This document shows positions 14,259 through 21,926 of a stretch of DNA of 27,755 bases, piece by piece (the first letter of the stretch is position 1; each line of letters starts with the position of its first letter). The position numbers were made by a program, and so were the translations under genes. The stretch lies in the NCBI GenBank assembly GCA_963656345.1, contig CAVKHY010000020.1:1-27755 (forward strand), in the 5' to 3' direction. Origin of the DNA: CAKUFA01 sp963656345. GTDB lineage: Bacteria > Bacillota > Clostridia > Christensenellales > Aristaeellaceae. The notes under the pieces are model-generated. The model was not told the DNA's origin. It did no database searches and saw only the letters and a list, made by a program, of their open reading frames with translations.

Positions 14259-15005
14259 ATGAGCGAGCACGCTTGCTCTCTTTGCCATATTGGTCTTGAA
14301 AATGTATCTGTTGTTCGTGGGGGGCAAACCCTGCTGCATGATGTATCCATGCATATTCACTGCGGTCAGCTGACGGTGCTTATCGGCCAAAACGGTGCCG
14401 GCAAGACGACCTTGATTCGTGCCTTGCTGGGCGAACTGCCCCACGGCGGAGAAATCCGCCATCTGGATGGAGAGGGCCGGGATCTGCCCCACTTATGCAC
14501 CGGGTATGTCCCCCAGCATTTGCAGTTTGATCGGGAAATGCCTGTAACGGTCATGGATTTCATGGCAGCCGCTTTCTCCCGCCGTCCCGTGTGGACAGGC
14601 GTCAGCCGCAAAACTAAGGAAGCCGTGCTGGCAGCGCTGGACGATGTGGAAGGCAAGGAGCTTGCTTCCCGTCCCTTAGGCCGCTGCTCCGGCGGTGAAA
14701 TGCAGCGGGTGCTGCTTGCCTTGGCACTGCATCCCGCTCCTGACCTGCTGGTGCTGGATGAGCCGGTTTCCGGCGTGGATCAAAACGGCCTGAAGCTTTT
14801 CCTGGACACAGTGGTGCGGCTGAAGAAAAGCCATCACATGGCAATTTTGCTGGTCAGTCACGATTTACGCCTGGTACGGGAATATGCCGATCATGTGGTG
14901 CTGCTGGATAAGACCGTGCTTTGCCAGGGTCCTGCAGAGCAAGTCTTCAACACGCCGGAATTTGATATGGTCTTCGGCTCGGGTGACAGAGAGGAGGAAG
15001 GCTGA
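14259..15005 (+). CDS. Metal-type ABC transporter ATP-binding protein (ZnuC/MntB-like)
   Basis: A 248-residue cytoplasmic ATPase that powers a Zn2+ or Mn2+ importer (or iron-chelate family member). Walker A is GQNGAGKTT, the signature loop is CSGGEMQRVLLA, Walker B is LLVLDEPVSGVD and the switch His is in LLVSHDL. The length and the GYVPQ and DFMAAAF blocks fit the zinc/manganese group. The N-terminus (HACSLCHIGL) carries an unusual His-x-Cys-x2-Cys-His cluster ahead of the ABC domain. The start at ATG 14259 follows GAGAGGTG; longer forms in the frame have no ribosome site. The stop overlaps the permease start by one base. No binding-protein gene accompanies it. Confidence 0.9.
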   Translation: MSEHACSLCHIGLENVSVVRGGQTLLHDVSMHIHCGQLTVLIGQNGAGKTTLIRALLGELPHGGEIRHLDGEGRDLPHLCTGYVPQHLQFDREMPVTVMDFMAAAFSRRPVWTGVSRKTKEAVLAALDDVEGKELASRPLGRCSGGEMQRVLLALALHPAPDLLVLDEPVSGVDQNGLKLFLDTVVRLKKSHHMAILLVSHDLRLVREYADHVVLLDKTVLCQGPAEQVFNTPEFDMVFGSGDREEEG

Positions 15006-15847
15006 TGGAAGGCATTTATCAGGTCATGGATACGCTTCTTCCCTTCGAGGCGTTCCAGTTTACTTTTATGAAAAACGCATTCCTGGCCATCCTGCTGCTG
15101 ACGCCTTTGCTGGGGCTTCTCGGCTCCATGGCAGTCAATCAGCAAATGGCATTCTTCTCGGATGCCTTAGGGCACTCCGCCTTGACCGGCATCGGTCTGG
15201 GCATTGTGCTGGGCATGAGCAGTGACCTGACGGCTATGCTGATTTTCGGCATCATCTGGGCTATTTTGATCTGCGTCATTAAGCAGACAGGTGCTGCTTC
15301 CGCCGACACGGTGATCAGTGTGTTTTCCTCCACCAGCATTGCGCTGGGATTGGTGATCCTTTCCCGAGGCGGCGGCTTCGCCAAATATTCTTCTCTGCTG
15401 ATCGGCGATGTGCTGGCCGTTACCCCCACGGATCTGCTTTGGCTGGTGTGCGCCCTAATCGCCGGCATTGTGCTGTGGATGGTGATGTACAACAGTCTTC
15501 TGCTGACCTCCATTAATCCTTCGCTGGCCAAGAGTCGCGGCATTCATACCAGGCTGAGTGAAATGGCCTTTGTTGTTCTTGTTGCCGTAGCCGTCATGCT
15601 GGCCATTCGCTGGGTCGGCGTCATGCTGATCAACGCACTGCTGATTCTCCCTGCCGCCGCCGGGCGAAACCTGGCTCGAAACAGCCGCCAACATGCCCTT
15701 TACAGTGTTCTGATCGCTCTGGTGTGTGGCATTGCCGGACTGTTGAGTGCCTACGCCTGGGATACGTCCGCCGGTGCCGCCATCGTGCTGTATGCCGCCG
15801 CCTGCTATGCCGTCTCGCTGGCGCTTCGCAAAGTGCGGCGCGGATAA
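15005..15847 (+). CDS. Metal-type ABC transporter permease (ZnuB/MntC-like)
   Basis: A 280-residue inner-membrane protein of the ABC-3 family with about eight to nine helices, partner of the ATPase just upstream. Family blocks are FFSDALGHSALTGIGLG near the N-terminus, AFVVLVAVAVMLAIRWVGVMLINALLILPAA in the C-terminal half and AYAWDTSAGAAIVL at the end. TGATG overlap with the ATPase gene shows translational coupling, with GAGGAAGG as the ribosome site. The missing substrate-binding protein must be encoded elsewhere or the metal is delivered otherwise. Zinc versus manganese cannot be decided from this gene. Confidence 0.92.
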   Translation: MEGIYQVMDTLLPFEAFQFTFMKNAFLAILLLTPLLGLLGSMAVNQQMAFFSDALGHSALTGIGLGIVLGMSSDLTAMLIFGIIWAILICVIKQTGAASADTVISVFSSTSIALGLVILSRGGGFAKYSSLLIGDVLAVTPTDLLWLVCALIAGIVLWMVMYNSLLLTSINPSLAKSRGIHTRLSEMAFVVLVAVAVMLAIRWVGVMLINALLILPAAAGRNLARNSRQHALYSVLIALVCGIAGLLSAYAWDTSAGAAIVLYAAACYAVSLALRKVRRG

Positions 15848-15874
15848 ACCGAATGAATGTGAAAGGAGCTCCGC

Positions 15875-17365
15875 ATGGAACGGATCCTGATGCTTATCCC
15901 TGCCGACTGTTATGCGGACGCTGCACCGGCACTGGCTTCTGCCAAGGATAACTCCTTTTCTCCTCAGCGAATCAGCTATGGCATTGTCCTTCAGGAGGAG
16001 CCTGGTGAGGAAGACCTGACCGCCATGCGGTCACTGGGCAGTGTCCTCTTTCTTGCACCGGCGGATGATCCTTGGAGCAGCTTTCCTGCCCTTTGGCAGG
16101 GGGAAGGCTACGTTTTGTTGTCCCATCCAGCCATGCGTTTCGCACGGCATTGGGACATGCAGCTGCTGAATGCCCTCCACGCCTGCCGCTCCGACAGCGA
16201 TTGGCAGTGCGTTTTAACCGGGTTTCCCCCGACGCCGGATGATCCGGTAGATGCCGTTTCTCCCGTGGCGGCGGAAAGCTTTGACGCCTCCGGCTGCCTC
16301 TGCTTTCATAAAGGTACGCCCTTGCGCTATGCCAAAGTCCCCGAAACATCTGCATTTCTGAACCCTGCCTTCTGCTTTGGTCCTGCTGCCTTTTTCACTG
16401 CCATGGCCGAGGAAACGCCTCCCCGGTTTCTGGCAGCTTTCCGTAGCAAGTGGGCACTGTTCACCCTGCACAAACCATTGATTCACATGGCATGGAACAC
16501 GCTGATCGCCCCTTGTCCTATTCCCGGCGGAGAAGGACGTGTATCCGGGCTGGCACGGTTTCAGCTGAAATTTCCCATGAAACTGGAGGAACGCAAGCTT
16601 TCCGGCATGGCACGGACGGGTATCTTTACCCCGGATCTCAATTTTCCCACACGCATTCCCCTGGCCGTGCGGCTTCAGGAGTCCTGGCACACTGCTGCGG
16701 AGCGGAAAAGCCGCCTGTCCCCTCTGTTTGTAACCGCTTATGTTTCCCTGCCGGAACCCGGCGAACGACTGCCGGAGGAAAACTTCTGCCGCTTCGGCCG
16801 TTTGTCCCAGATGCGAAATCTGGCACTACTCTGTTTTGCGGACAGTGCCATGTCCCGCCGGCTCCTGCCTATGCTGCCCAACGTATTGGAGTACAAGCCC
16901 CGCTACGGACTTCCTCTGCCGGTCGAAAACCCGCAGGAAGAAGCCGGCAAGCTTTTTGCCCTGTCGAAAATGTTCCTGCTGGCACAGGGGCGTGAAAAGT
17001 TCCTCAGCCATTCCCATTACGGGTGGATTGATTTCGGCTACCTCGGATACCCGGTTTATGAGCGGGCGTCCCTGAGTTGGGAAAGCCTGTGTACCGATCG
17101 AATCGTTCTTGCTACCGTAAACGGCAAGGTGGATCTGTCCATGATCATCGTTCCGGAAGAGCGGCTCAATGATCTGTGTGCCGAAATTCTCCGCCGATGC
17201 AAGGACACGCTGCAGTCCCTGCACACCTTGCCGGAGGAAGGGCAGCTGTGGCAGGATATGCTGCATGATCTGCCGGACTGGTTTGAACCCATGGAGCTGC
17301 CCAGGCGCAACGGACTACTGGAACTGGCGATGCTTGCACGAGCCGAAGAATTTCATACACAGTGA
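15875..17365 (+). CDS. Probable two-part glycosyltransferase (GlcNAc/GT60-like N-terminus, HtrL/YibB-like C-terminus)
   Basis: A 496-residue soluble protein without signal peptide. Residues 4-120 follow the pattern of the GlcNAc-transferase (GT60, Skp1 type) family: a first strand ILMLIPA, then SPQRISYGIVLQEE, LLSHPAMRF-x-RHWD (His84, Trp93, Asp94) and a strand before VLTGFPP. From about residue 283 a second unit resembles the HtrL/YibB/WlaTC putative transferases: LFVTAYVSLPEPGER, a FADS strand, LFALSKMFLLAQ and HYGWIDFGYLGYP near residues 381-393. It begins 27 bases after the permease behind GAAAGGAG, so it is in the metal-transport operon; a link to Mn2+ supply for a GT-A enzyme is possible. 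The match is by motif reading only; call is moderate. Confidence 0.55.
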   Translation: MERILMLIPADCYADAAPALASAKDNSFSPQRISYGIVLQEEPGEEDLTAMRSLGSVLFLAPADDPWSSFPALWQGEGYVLLSHPAMRFARHWDMQLLNALHACRSDSDWQCVLTGFPPTPDDPVDAVSPVAAESFDASGCLCFHKGTPLRYAKVPETSAFLNPAFCFGPAAFFTAMAEETPPRFLAAFRSKWALFTLHKPLIHMAWNTLIAPCPIPGGEGRVSGLARFQLKFPMKLEERKLSGMARTGIFTPDLNFPTRIPLAVRLQESWHTAAERKSRLSPLFVTAYVSLPEPGERLPEENFCRFGRLSQMRNLALLCFADSAMSRRLLPMLPNVLEYKPRYGLPLPVENPQEEAGKLFALSKMFLLAQGREKFLSHSHYGWIDFGYLGYPVYERASLSWESLCTDRIVLATVNGKVDLSMIIVPEERLNDLCAEILRRCKDTLQSLHTLPEEGQLWQDMLHDLPDWFEPMELPRRNGLLELAMLARAEEFHTQ

Positions 17366-17481
17366 GAAAGGCATTGCCTACGCTCATCCATGTATCGCCC
17401 TGCTCCTAATTAAACCATTTTGCCGGAAAATCTGATACAATCAATTTCGCCAGAACCATGCACATAAAGGACGCTGGTGCA

Positions 17482-18420
17482 ATGCAAAGTCAAGCCCTAC
17501 CATTCGAACCCGATTCTCAGTCAAAGCAGCCCGTCGCTTACTATCATCTGCCCGGCCTGTTTGAGTTCTATGACTTGTATCGGCTTTTTCTTCCCCTGTA
17601 TCGGAACCACCGGGAATATTTTTACGCCTGGTGTGCCATTGGTTCCATCTATGGTGCCCCGGCGGACTGCCTGTGGGGCGGCGGTCGGGTTGGCTTCGGG
17701 GACAACGATCCAAAGGCCGTGCTTGCCCTCACAAGGGAATACGGTATTTCCGCACGGCTGACATTCAGCAATTCCCTGCTGACGAAGGAGCATCTGTCCG
17801 ACAGGAAGTGCAACAACCTGTGTCAGTTTTTCGCAGAAAGTGAACATCCGCGAAACGGAATCATTCTCCATTCGGATTTGCTGCTCGACTACATAACGAC
17901 CCGCTACCCTCAGCTGTACTGTGTTTCCTCCACCACCAAGGTCTTAACGGATTTCGATGATTTGTTGCAGGAAGCCCGGCGTTCCGCTTTCCACTATGTC
18001 GTCCCGGATTTTCGGCTGAACAAGGCCTTCCGACAGTTCGATACGCTCACTCCTGCCCTAAAAGCAAAGGTAGAATTTCTCTGCAACGAGTGCTGCTTCT
18101 TCGGCTGTAAGGAACGTAAGCAATGTTACGAAGCCGTCAGCCGGAAAAATCTCGGTGAAAACGTGGAACATCATTGTACCGCTCCGCATGCAGCTGAGGG
18201 GTACCGTTTTTCCCTCGCCATGAAAAACCCGGGATTCATCAGCATCGACGACATTCAGCATCTTTATCTGCCCATGGGCTTTTCCCAATTTAAGCTTGAA
18301 GGCAGAGGCCTCGGCAGTGCCATGGTTCTGGAATTTTTGTTGTATTACATGGTAAAGCCGGAGTACCAGCTGGACGTACGTGAAGCCATTTACCTGGACG
18401 CTATGCTGGATCTGTTCTGA
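17482..18420 (+). CDS. Cysteine-rich U32-peptidase-like TIM-barrel protein, function unknown
   Basis: A 312-residue soluble protein. Alternating strand and helix blocks (YGISARLTFSN, NGIILHSDLLLDYI, QLYCVSSTTKVLTDFDDL, FHYVVPDFRLN, FISIDDIQHLY, GFSQFKLEGRG) look like a TIM barrel of the U32/UbiU type. A cysteine cluster follows the strands: Cys201, Cys204, Cys205, Cys209, Cys215 and Cys232 (NECCFFGC, RKQC, EHHC), close to what U32-type proteins use for a 4Fe-4S cluster. A longer start at 17458 has no ribosome site; AAAGGA lies 10 bases before the ATG at 17482, which I prefer. It follows the glycosyltransferase-like gene on the same strand by 116 bases and is closed by a terminator. Fold is inference. 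Confidence 0.6.
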   Translation: MQSQALPFEPDSQSKQPVAYYHLPGLFEFYDLYRLFLPLYRNHREYFYAWCAIGSIYGAPADCLWGGGRVGFGDNDPKAVLALTREYGISARLTFSNSLLTKEHLSDRKCNNLCQFFAESEHPRNGIILHSDLLLDYITTRYPQLYCVSSTTKVLTDFDDLLQEARRSAFHYVVPDFRLNKAFRQFDTLTPALKAKVEFLCNECCFFGCKERKQCYEAVSRKNLGENVEHHCTAPHAAEGYRFSLAMKNPGFISIDDIQHLYLPMGFSQFKLEGRGLGSAMVLEFLLYYMVKPEYQLDVREAIYLDAMLDLF

Positions 18421-18426
18421 CAAAAA

Positions 18427-18460
18427 CGCCCCGCTCATCATATCACTGACGAGCGGGGCG
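18427..18460 (-). terminator. Intrinsic terminator shared by the U32-like and MATE genes
   Basis: CGCCCCGCTC (18427-18436) pairs perfectly with GAGCGGGGCG (18451-18460). On the minus strand it is followed by TTTTTG, 16 bases past the MATE stop. On the plus strand the following run is weaker. Confidence 0.88.
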
Positions 18461-18475
18461 AAACTGTATGCGTTT

Positions 18476-19828
18476 TTATTCCACAATGGGAGAAGGAGAC
18501 GCGGACAGGACGTACTTCTTGTGCCAACGGCGATACAGCAGCACGGAAATCACGGTGCCAACCGTCCAGCCCACAGGCCAGGACATCCAGATGCCGGTCA
18601 CCTGCCAGATGCCGGAGAACACCCAGGTCAGTGCCACACGAAGAACCAAGTCCGTGGAGGTGGAAATCATGAACACAGCCATCTGCTGAGCTCCACGCAA
18701 GATGCCGTCGAAGGTCAGCTTGGTGGCGACAACAATGTAGAAGGGGGTTACAATCCGCAGGAAGTTAACACCAATCTGTGTTGCTTCCGCATCCCCATCG
18801 GTAATGAACAGACCAATCAACTGGTTGCTGAAGATCAGATACACAGCGGTAAACAGCACCGCAAAGCCGCCGCTGAGCAGCCATCCCCACATGGAGCCGG
18901 AATGTACCCGCTCCTTTTTGCCTGCACCGATGTTCTGTGCGGAATAGTTGCTCAGGCCGTTGGAGATTGCGGTAATGGAAGTAATGGTCATGTTATTCAG
19001 CTTAATGGCTGCAGCATAACCACCCATGGCCGCCGTGCCGAAAGAATTGATCACGCTCTGGATGATAATATTACCAATGGAGATGAAGCCCTGCTGAAAG
19101 GCGCTGGGAATGGCCACATGGAGGATTTTCCACAGGATGGGGAAGGAGAACAGGCGGCTGTCTCCCTCATGCTTCAGGGTATGCACCTTCTTCAGGATGG
19201 CAACCAAGGCGGCGATGCCGCTCAGACTCTGGCACAGGAAGGTTGCCCAGGCAACGCCTGCAACGCCCATGTGGAATTCCTTCACAAAGAGGATGTCCAC
19301 AAAGATATTGGAAACGGAGCTGACAGCCAGGAACCAGAAGGGCGTTTGAGAATCGCCCAAAGCAGAGAAGATGCCCGTTGCTACATTATAGATCAGCAGG
19401 AACACGTAACCCAGCAGGTAAATGTTCAGATATAGTTCGGAATCGGCGAAGACTTCTTCGGGCGTGTTGATGAGCCCCAGCAGCCACGGCGAAATGCAGA
19501 CACCGACCAGCGTCAGCACAAGACCCATGACGGCAGAGAAAATCAATGCCGTATGCACGCAGGTGCGAACGTTGCCGTACCGCTTCTGGCCGTAGAAATC
19601 GGCGGTAATGACGGAAGCACCGATGTTGCAGCCCATGGCCATGGCAATGTAGATCAGGGTAATCTCATAGGAATTACCAACGGCAGCCAATGCGGCTGTG
19701 CCGATATACCGGCCTGCTACAAAGCTGTCTGCCACGTTGTACAGCTGTTGGAAGACGATGGAGCCAAAGAGCGGCAGGATGTAACTGAACAGTACCTTGC
19801 CAGGATGTCCTGTGGTAAGATCCTTCAT
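18476..19828 (-). CDS. MATE family efflux transporter
   Basis: A complete 450-residue integral membrane antiporter with about twelve helices that would export drugs or other small molecules. N-terminal MKDLTTGHPGKVLFSYILPL and IVFQQLYNVADSFVAGRYIG are the classical family start; the second half repeats the theme with IPSAFQQGFISIGNIIIQSVIN and SNYSAQNIGAGKKERVHSG. TGGAGG is 10 bases ahead of the ATG. It is divergent from a LysR-type regulator that probably controls it. A second MATE protein lies at the left edge of the window; the two are similar in the QNIGAG/QNVGAG loop but otherwise distinct. Confidence 0.95.
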   Translation of the reverse strand: MKDLTTGHPGKVLFSYILPLFGSIVFQQLYNVADSFVAGRYIGTAALAAVGNSYEITLIYIAMAMGCNIGASVITADFYGQKRYGNVRTCVHTALIFSAVMGLVLTLVGVCISPWLLGLINTPEEVFADSELYLNIYLLGYVFLLIYNVATGIFSALGDSQTPFWFLAVSSVSNIFVDILFVKEFHMGVAGVAWATFLCQSLSGIAALVAILKKVHTLKHEGDSRLFSFPILWKILHVAIPSAFQQGFISIGNIIIQSVINSFGTAAMGGYAAAIKLNNMTITSITAISNGLSNYSAQNIGAGKKERVHSGSMWGWLLSGGFAVLFTAVYLIFSNQLIGLFITDGDAEATQIGVNFLRIVTPFYIVVATKLTFDGILRGAQQMAVFMISTSTDLVLRVALTWVFSGIWQVTGIWMSWPVGWTVGTVISVLLYRRWHKKYVLSASPSPIVE

Positions 19829-19888
19829 GTGTGAAAAGCCTCCATTTATTCAGGCATTGGGAATGTGCGGCCTTCAGTCGCAACGGAT

Positions 19889-19917
19889 ATTTTAAGCTTG
19901 ACAGAGGCGAATGTAAA
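19889..19917 (-). promoter_or_regulatory. Promoter of the MATE gene
   Basis: Minus strand: -35 TTTACA (19912-19917), 17-bp spacer, -10 TAAAAT (19889-19894). It is interleaved with the lysR promoter: the two overlap face to face over 19898-19917. Confidence 0.75.
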
Positions 19918-19926
19918 ATATATCAT
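19898..19926 (+). promoter_or_regulatory. Promoter of the LysR-type regulator gene
   Basis: Perfect -35 TTGACA (19898-19903), 17-bp spacer, -10 TATCAT (19921-19926), 44 bases ahead of the start codon. Confidence 0.78.
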
Positions 19927-19939
19927 TAAACCGAAATCA

Positions 19940-19954
19940 ATAACCGTTGGTTAT
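19940..19954. promoter_or_regulatory. LysR-type operator (T-N11-A palindrome)
   Basis: ATAACC-GTT-GGTTAT is a perfect 6-3-6 palindrome containing the LysR T-N11-A form (19941-19953). Its centre is about 65 bp upstream of the predicted MATE start and just downstream of the lysR -10, which is the standard layout for activating the target and repressing the regulator. Confidence 0.75.
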
Positions 19955-19969
19955 GAATGGAGGAAGAGG

Positions 19970-20836
19970 ATGGAATTCAACCAGCTGCGATATTTCATGG
20001 CCGTGGCAGAAAAAGAGCACATCACCCGAGCCGCGGAGGAGCTGCACATTGCCCAGCCGGCGCTTACGAAATCCATCCGCAAACTGGAAGCGGAACTTGG
20101 TTATCCGCTGATTGCCAAGAAGGGACGCAACATTGAACTGACTTCCTTCGGGCGAGCCCTCCAGGAGCTGTTGGCCGATCCCTTAAGCAAGCTGGATGCC
20201 ATTCCCGGGCAGCTTCATAAGTTGGCACGTGGGGAAAGCGCCACCATTCGTCTGAAGCTGCTGGCAGCCTCCACTTTTGCTACCGCCTGCGTGGTCAATT
20301 ACCGCGCCGCGCATCCCCAATGCCGCTTTGACTTAATGCTGGACGAAAGCGGTGCAGAAGCAGACATGGTTATCGATACCTGCGGCATGAATGAAACCAT
20401 CACCGGCGGGCTGACCTTTTCAGAGCCGGTGTATCTGGCCGTGCCAAAGGAGTCTGTTTGGGCTAAAAGCGACAGCATCTCCCTGAAAAAAGTGCGTGAG
20501 GAAACCTTCATTACTTTGGCAGGCAACAGAAAGTATACGGATTTGTGCACCTCCTGGTGCCATCAGGCCGGTTTTGTCCCCCGCAGTTCCTTTGAGGGAG
20601 ACAGTCCTGCCACTGTGCGGAACCTGATCGCCTTAGGATGCGGCGTAGGCTTCTGGCCAGAAAGAACCTGGGGGGATGCAGGCGAAGGCATCGCCCTGCT
20701 GAAGGTTACCAGCCCCGAATGCGGTAGAAAGCTGATCCTCCGCTGGTCGGAAAACAGCTGTGCCTCCAGTCACATTGTACATGATTTTGTGAATGCTTTT
20801 GTGCAGGAAATGCAGCATCTTTTTAGCACACCCTAA
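19970..20836 (+). CDS. LysR-family transcriptional regulator
   Basis: A 288-residue DNA-binding regulator. Residues 1-60 are the winged HTH (MEFNQLRYFMAVAEKEHITR, AAEELHIAQPALTKSIRKLE, GRNIELTSFG); residues about 90-288 form the small-molecule-binding domain (AADMVIDTCGM, GLTFSEPVYLAVPK, GCGVGFWPERTWG). The upstream in-frame extension has no ribosome site; GGAGGAAGAGG directly before the ATG at 19970 sets the start. It is divergent from the MATE gene with a 141-base shared region holding both promoters and a T-N11-A box, so it most likely controls that exporter and itself. Ligand unknown. Confidence 0.95.
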   Translation: MEFNQLRYFMAVAEKEHITRAAEELHIAQPALTKSIRKLEAELGYPLIAKKGRNIELTSFGRALQELLADPLSKLDAIPGQLHKLARGESATIRLKLLAASTFATACVVNYRAAHPQCRFDLMLDESGAEADMVIDTCGMNETITGGLTFSEPVYLAVPKESVWAKSDSISLKKVREETFITLAGNRKYTDLCTSWCHQAGFVPRSSFEGDSPATVRNLIALGCGVGFWPERTWGDAGEGIALLKVTSPECGRKLILRWSENSCASSHIVHDFVNAFVQEMQHLFSTP

Positions 20837-20871
20837 TTCTCACCAGAAAATACTTGTTTTTTTCGTTACAC

Positions 20872-20901
20872 TTGACAAACGCCGCCGATGGTGCTTAAAC
20901 T
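20872..20901 (+). promoter_or_regulatory. Sigma-A promoter of the HMA/P-type ATPase operon
   Basis: Perfect -35 TTGACA (20872-20877), 18-bp spacer, -10 TAAACT (20896-20901). The predicted start falls at the edge of the inverted repeat described at 20908. Confidence 0.8.
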
Positions 20902-20907
20902 AAAGCC

Positions 20908-20929
20908 GCAGCAAGGTTTGCCTTACTGC
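20908..20929. promoter_or_regulatory. Inverted repeat resembling a DtxR/IdeR-type operator
   Basis: GCAGCAAGG (20908-20916) and CCTTACTGC (20921-20929) pair at 8 of 9 positions around TTTG. The core AGGTTTGCCTTAC (20914-20926) agrees at 11 of 13 positions with the AGGTTAGCCTAAC core of DtxR/IdeR boxes as I recall them. It lies just downstream of the -10, a position from which a bound metal-dependent repressor would block transcription. It could instead be only a leader hairpin. Confidence 0.5.
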
Positions 20930-20972
20930 TGTTTGTTGTAGAGATTTTCAAAATTGATCCTGAGGAGGAACC

Positions 20973-21539
20973 ATGAAAAATGCTTGGTGGGCGGCTTTGG
21001 CGCTTGGTACAGTCGCCCTTTCCGCATCAAAGCCCCAAGGTCATAACCTGATGAAGCTTCCTTCTTTCCGGGGTGTGGTGGAAGTTCGTTCCAGCCTTCC
21101 CGGTCGGATGCGGTTATACATTCCTGCTCTAGCGGCAAATTCTGCCCAAGCAGAGGAAATGAAGCATCAGTTGGAAGCAACAGGTGCTGTCCATGCCGTT
21201 GAAATTACCAGCCGTACCTCCACCCTGCTGGTGCGCTATGACGAATCGCAGGTGGAAGGGGCTGTTGTGGAAGGTGCCGTCATCAAGCTGCTGGGCTTGG
21301 ATGAGGCCATTGCCTGTGAGCCGGTAAGCCGCATTTCCACCTGCGTCAAGACCCTCTATGATGCGGTAAACCGCGGACTGTGGGATGCCACGAACGGGCT
21401 GGTAACCGTGAAGGCTTTAACCGGTACCGCCCTGACGGTGGCCGCTGTACGAAGCATCGCTTCCACCGGTTGGGCTTTGCCCGGTGCAGCCACCATGCTT
21501 TGGTGGGCGGCTCGCCTGTTCGGAGGCGAAAAGGCATGA
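20973..21539 (+). CDS. HMA-like domain membrane protein 1 of the P-type ATPase operon
   Basis: A 188-residue protein, first in a five-gene operon. A short hydrophobic N-terminal helix (about residues 4-18, AWWAALALGTVALSA) precedes an HMA-like ferredoxin fold at about 36-95: strand VEVRS, SLPGRMRLYI (Gly44, Arg45, Arg47), helix SAQAEEMKHQLEATGAVHAVEI, then STLLVRYD. Metal-binding CxxC is absent and PGRMR sits in that region. The C-terminal part (about 125-185) is hydrophobic (VKALTGTALTVAAVRSI, LPGAATMLWWAARLF), probably a helix pair in or on the membrane. GAGGAGG precedes the ATG, and the stop overlaps the next start as ATGA. Function in metal handling is inferred from the context. Confidence 0.8.
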   Translation: MKNAWWAALALGTVALSASKPQGHNLMKLPSFRGVVEVRSSLPGRMRLYIPALAANSAQAEEMKHQLEATGAVHAVEITSRTSTLLVRYDESQVEGAVVEGAVIKLLGLDEAIACEPVSRISTCVKTLYDAVNRGLWDATNGLVTVKALTGTALTVAAVRSIASTGWALPGAATMLWWAARLFGGEKA

Positions 21540-21922
21540 ACATCTTCCAGGAAGGCCTGCTTCGGCTGTACCTGAAACCGGTGGTGGAAAGCGACTTGCC
21601 GGGACGGCTGCGGATTCGCTTCCGCAAGGCCGATCTTCTTCCGGCAGAGGCTCTTCCCTACCTGCACTACATCTACGATGTGCTGACGCTTCTGGATGGT
21701 GTGCACGATGCAGCCGTGAATCCCCGCATCGGCACGGTGCTCATTACCTATGATAAGGATCAAACAAACGCCAAGAAAATTCTTCACTGGGTGGATACGG
21801 TCGTAGATACAGGCCTTACCCTGGCGAAGGAAGATACTTGGCAGGGCGCAAGCGAAGAAACCATCGCCCGCATGATGCGGGAACGATTGGAACTCCGCCT
21901 TGCGAAAATCAAAGAAGGTTGA
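21536..21922 (+). CDS. HMA-like domain protein 2 of the P-type ATPase operon
   Basis: A 128-residue protein, translationally coupled to the gene before it (ATGA overlap, GGAGG nine bases upstream). Residues 18-78 form an HMA-like domain: SDLPGRLRIRF (Gly23, Arg24, Arg26), helix PYLHYIYDVLTLLDGVHDAAV, strand GTVLITYDKDQ. As in its neighbours, CxxC is missing. The C-terminal half is a charged helix (EETIARMMRERLELRLAKIKEG) without a membrane segment, so this member looks soluble or peripheral, unlike the others. It may be an accessory subunit that docks on the ATPase through its related N-terminal domain. That is inference. Confidence 0.8.
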   Translation: MNIFQEGLLRLYLKPVVESDLPGRLRIRFRKADLLPAEALPYLHYIYDVLTLLDGVHDAAVNPRIGTVLITYDKDQTNAKKILHWVDTVVDTGLTLAKEDTWQGASEETIARMMRERLELRLAKIKEG

Positions 21923-21926
21923 GAAA

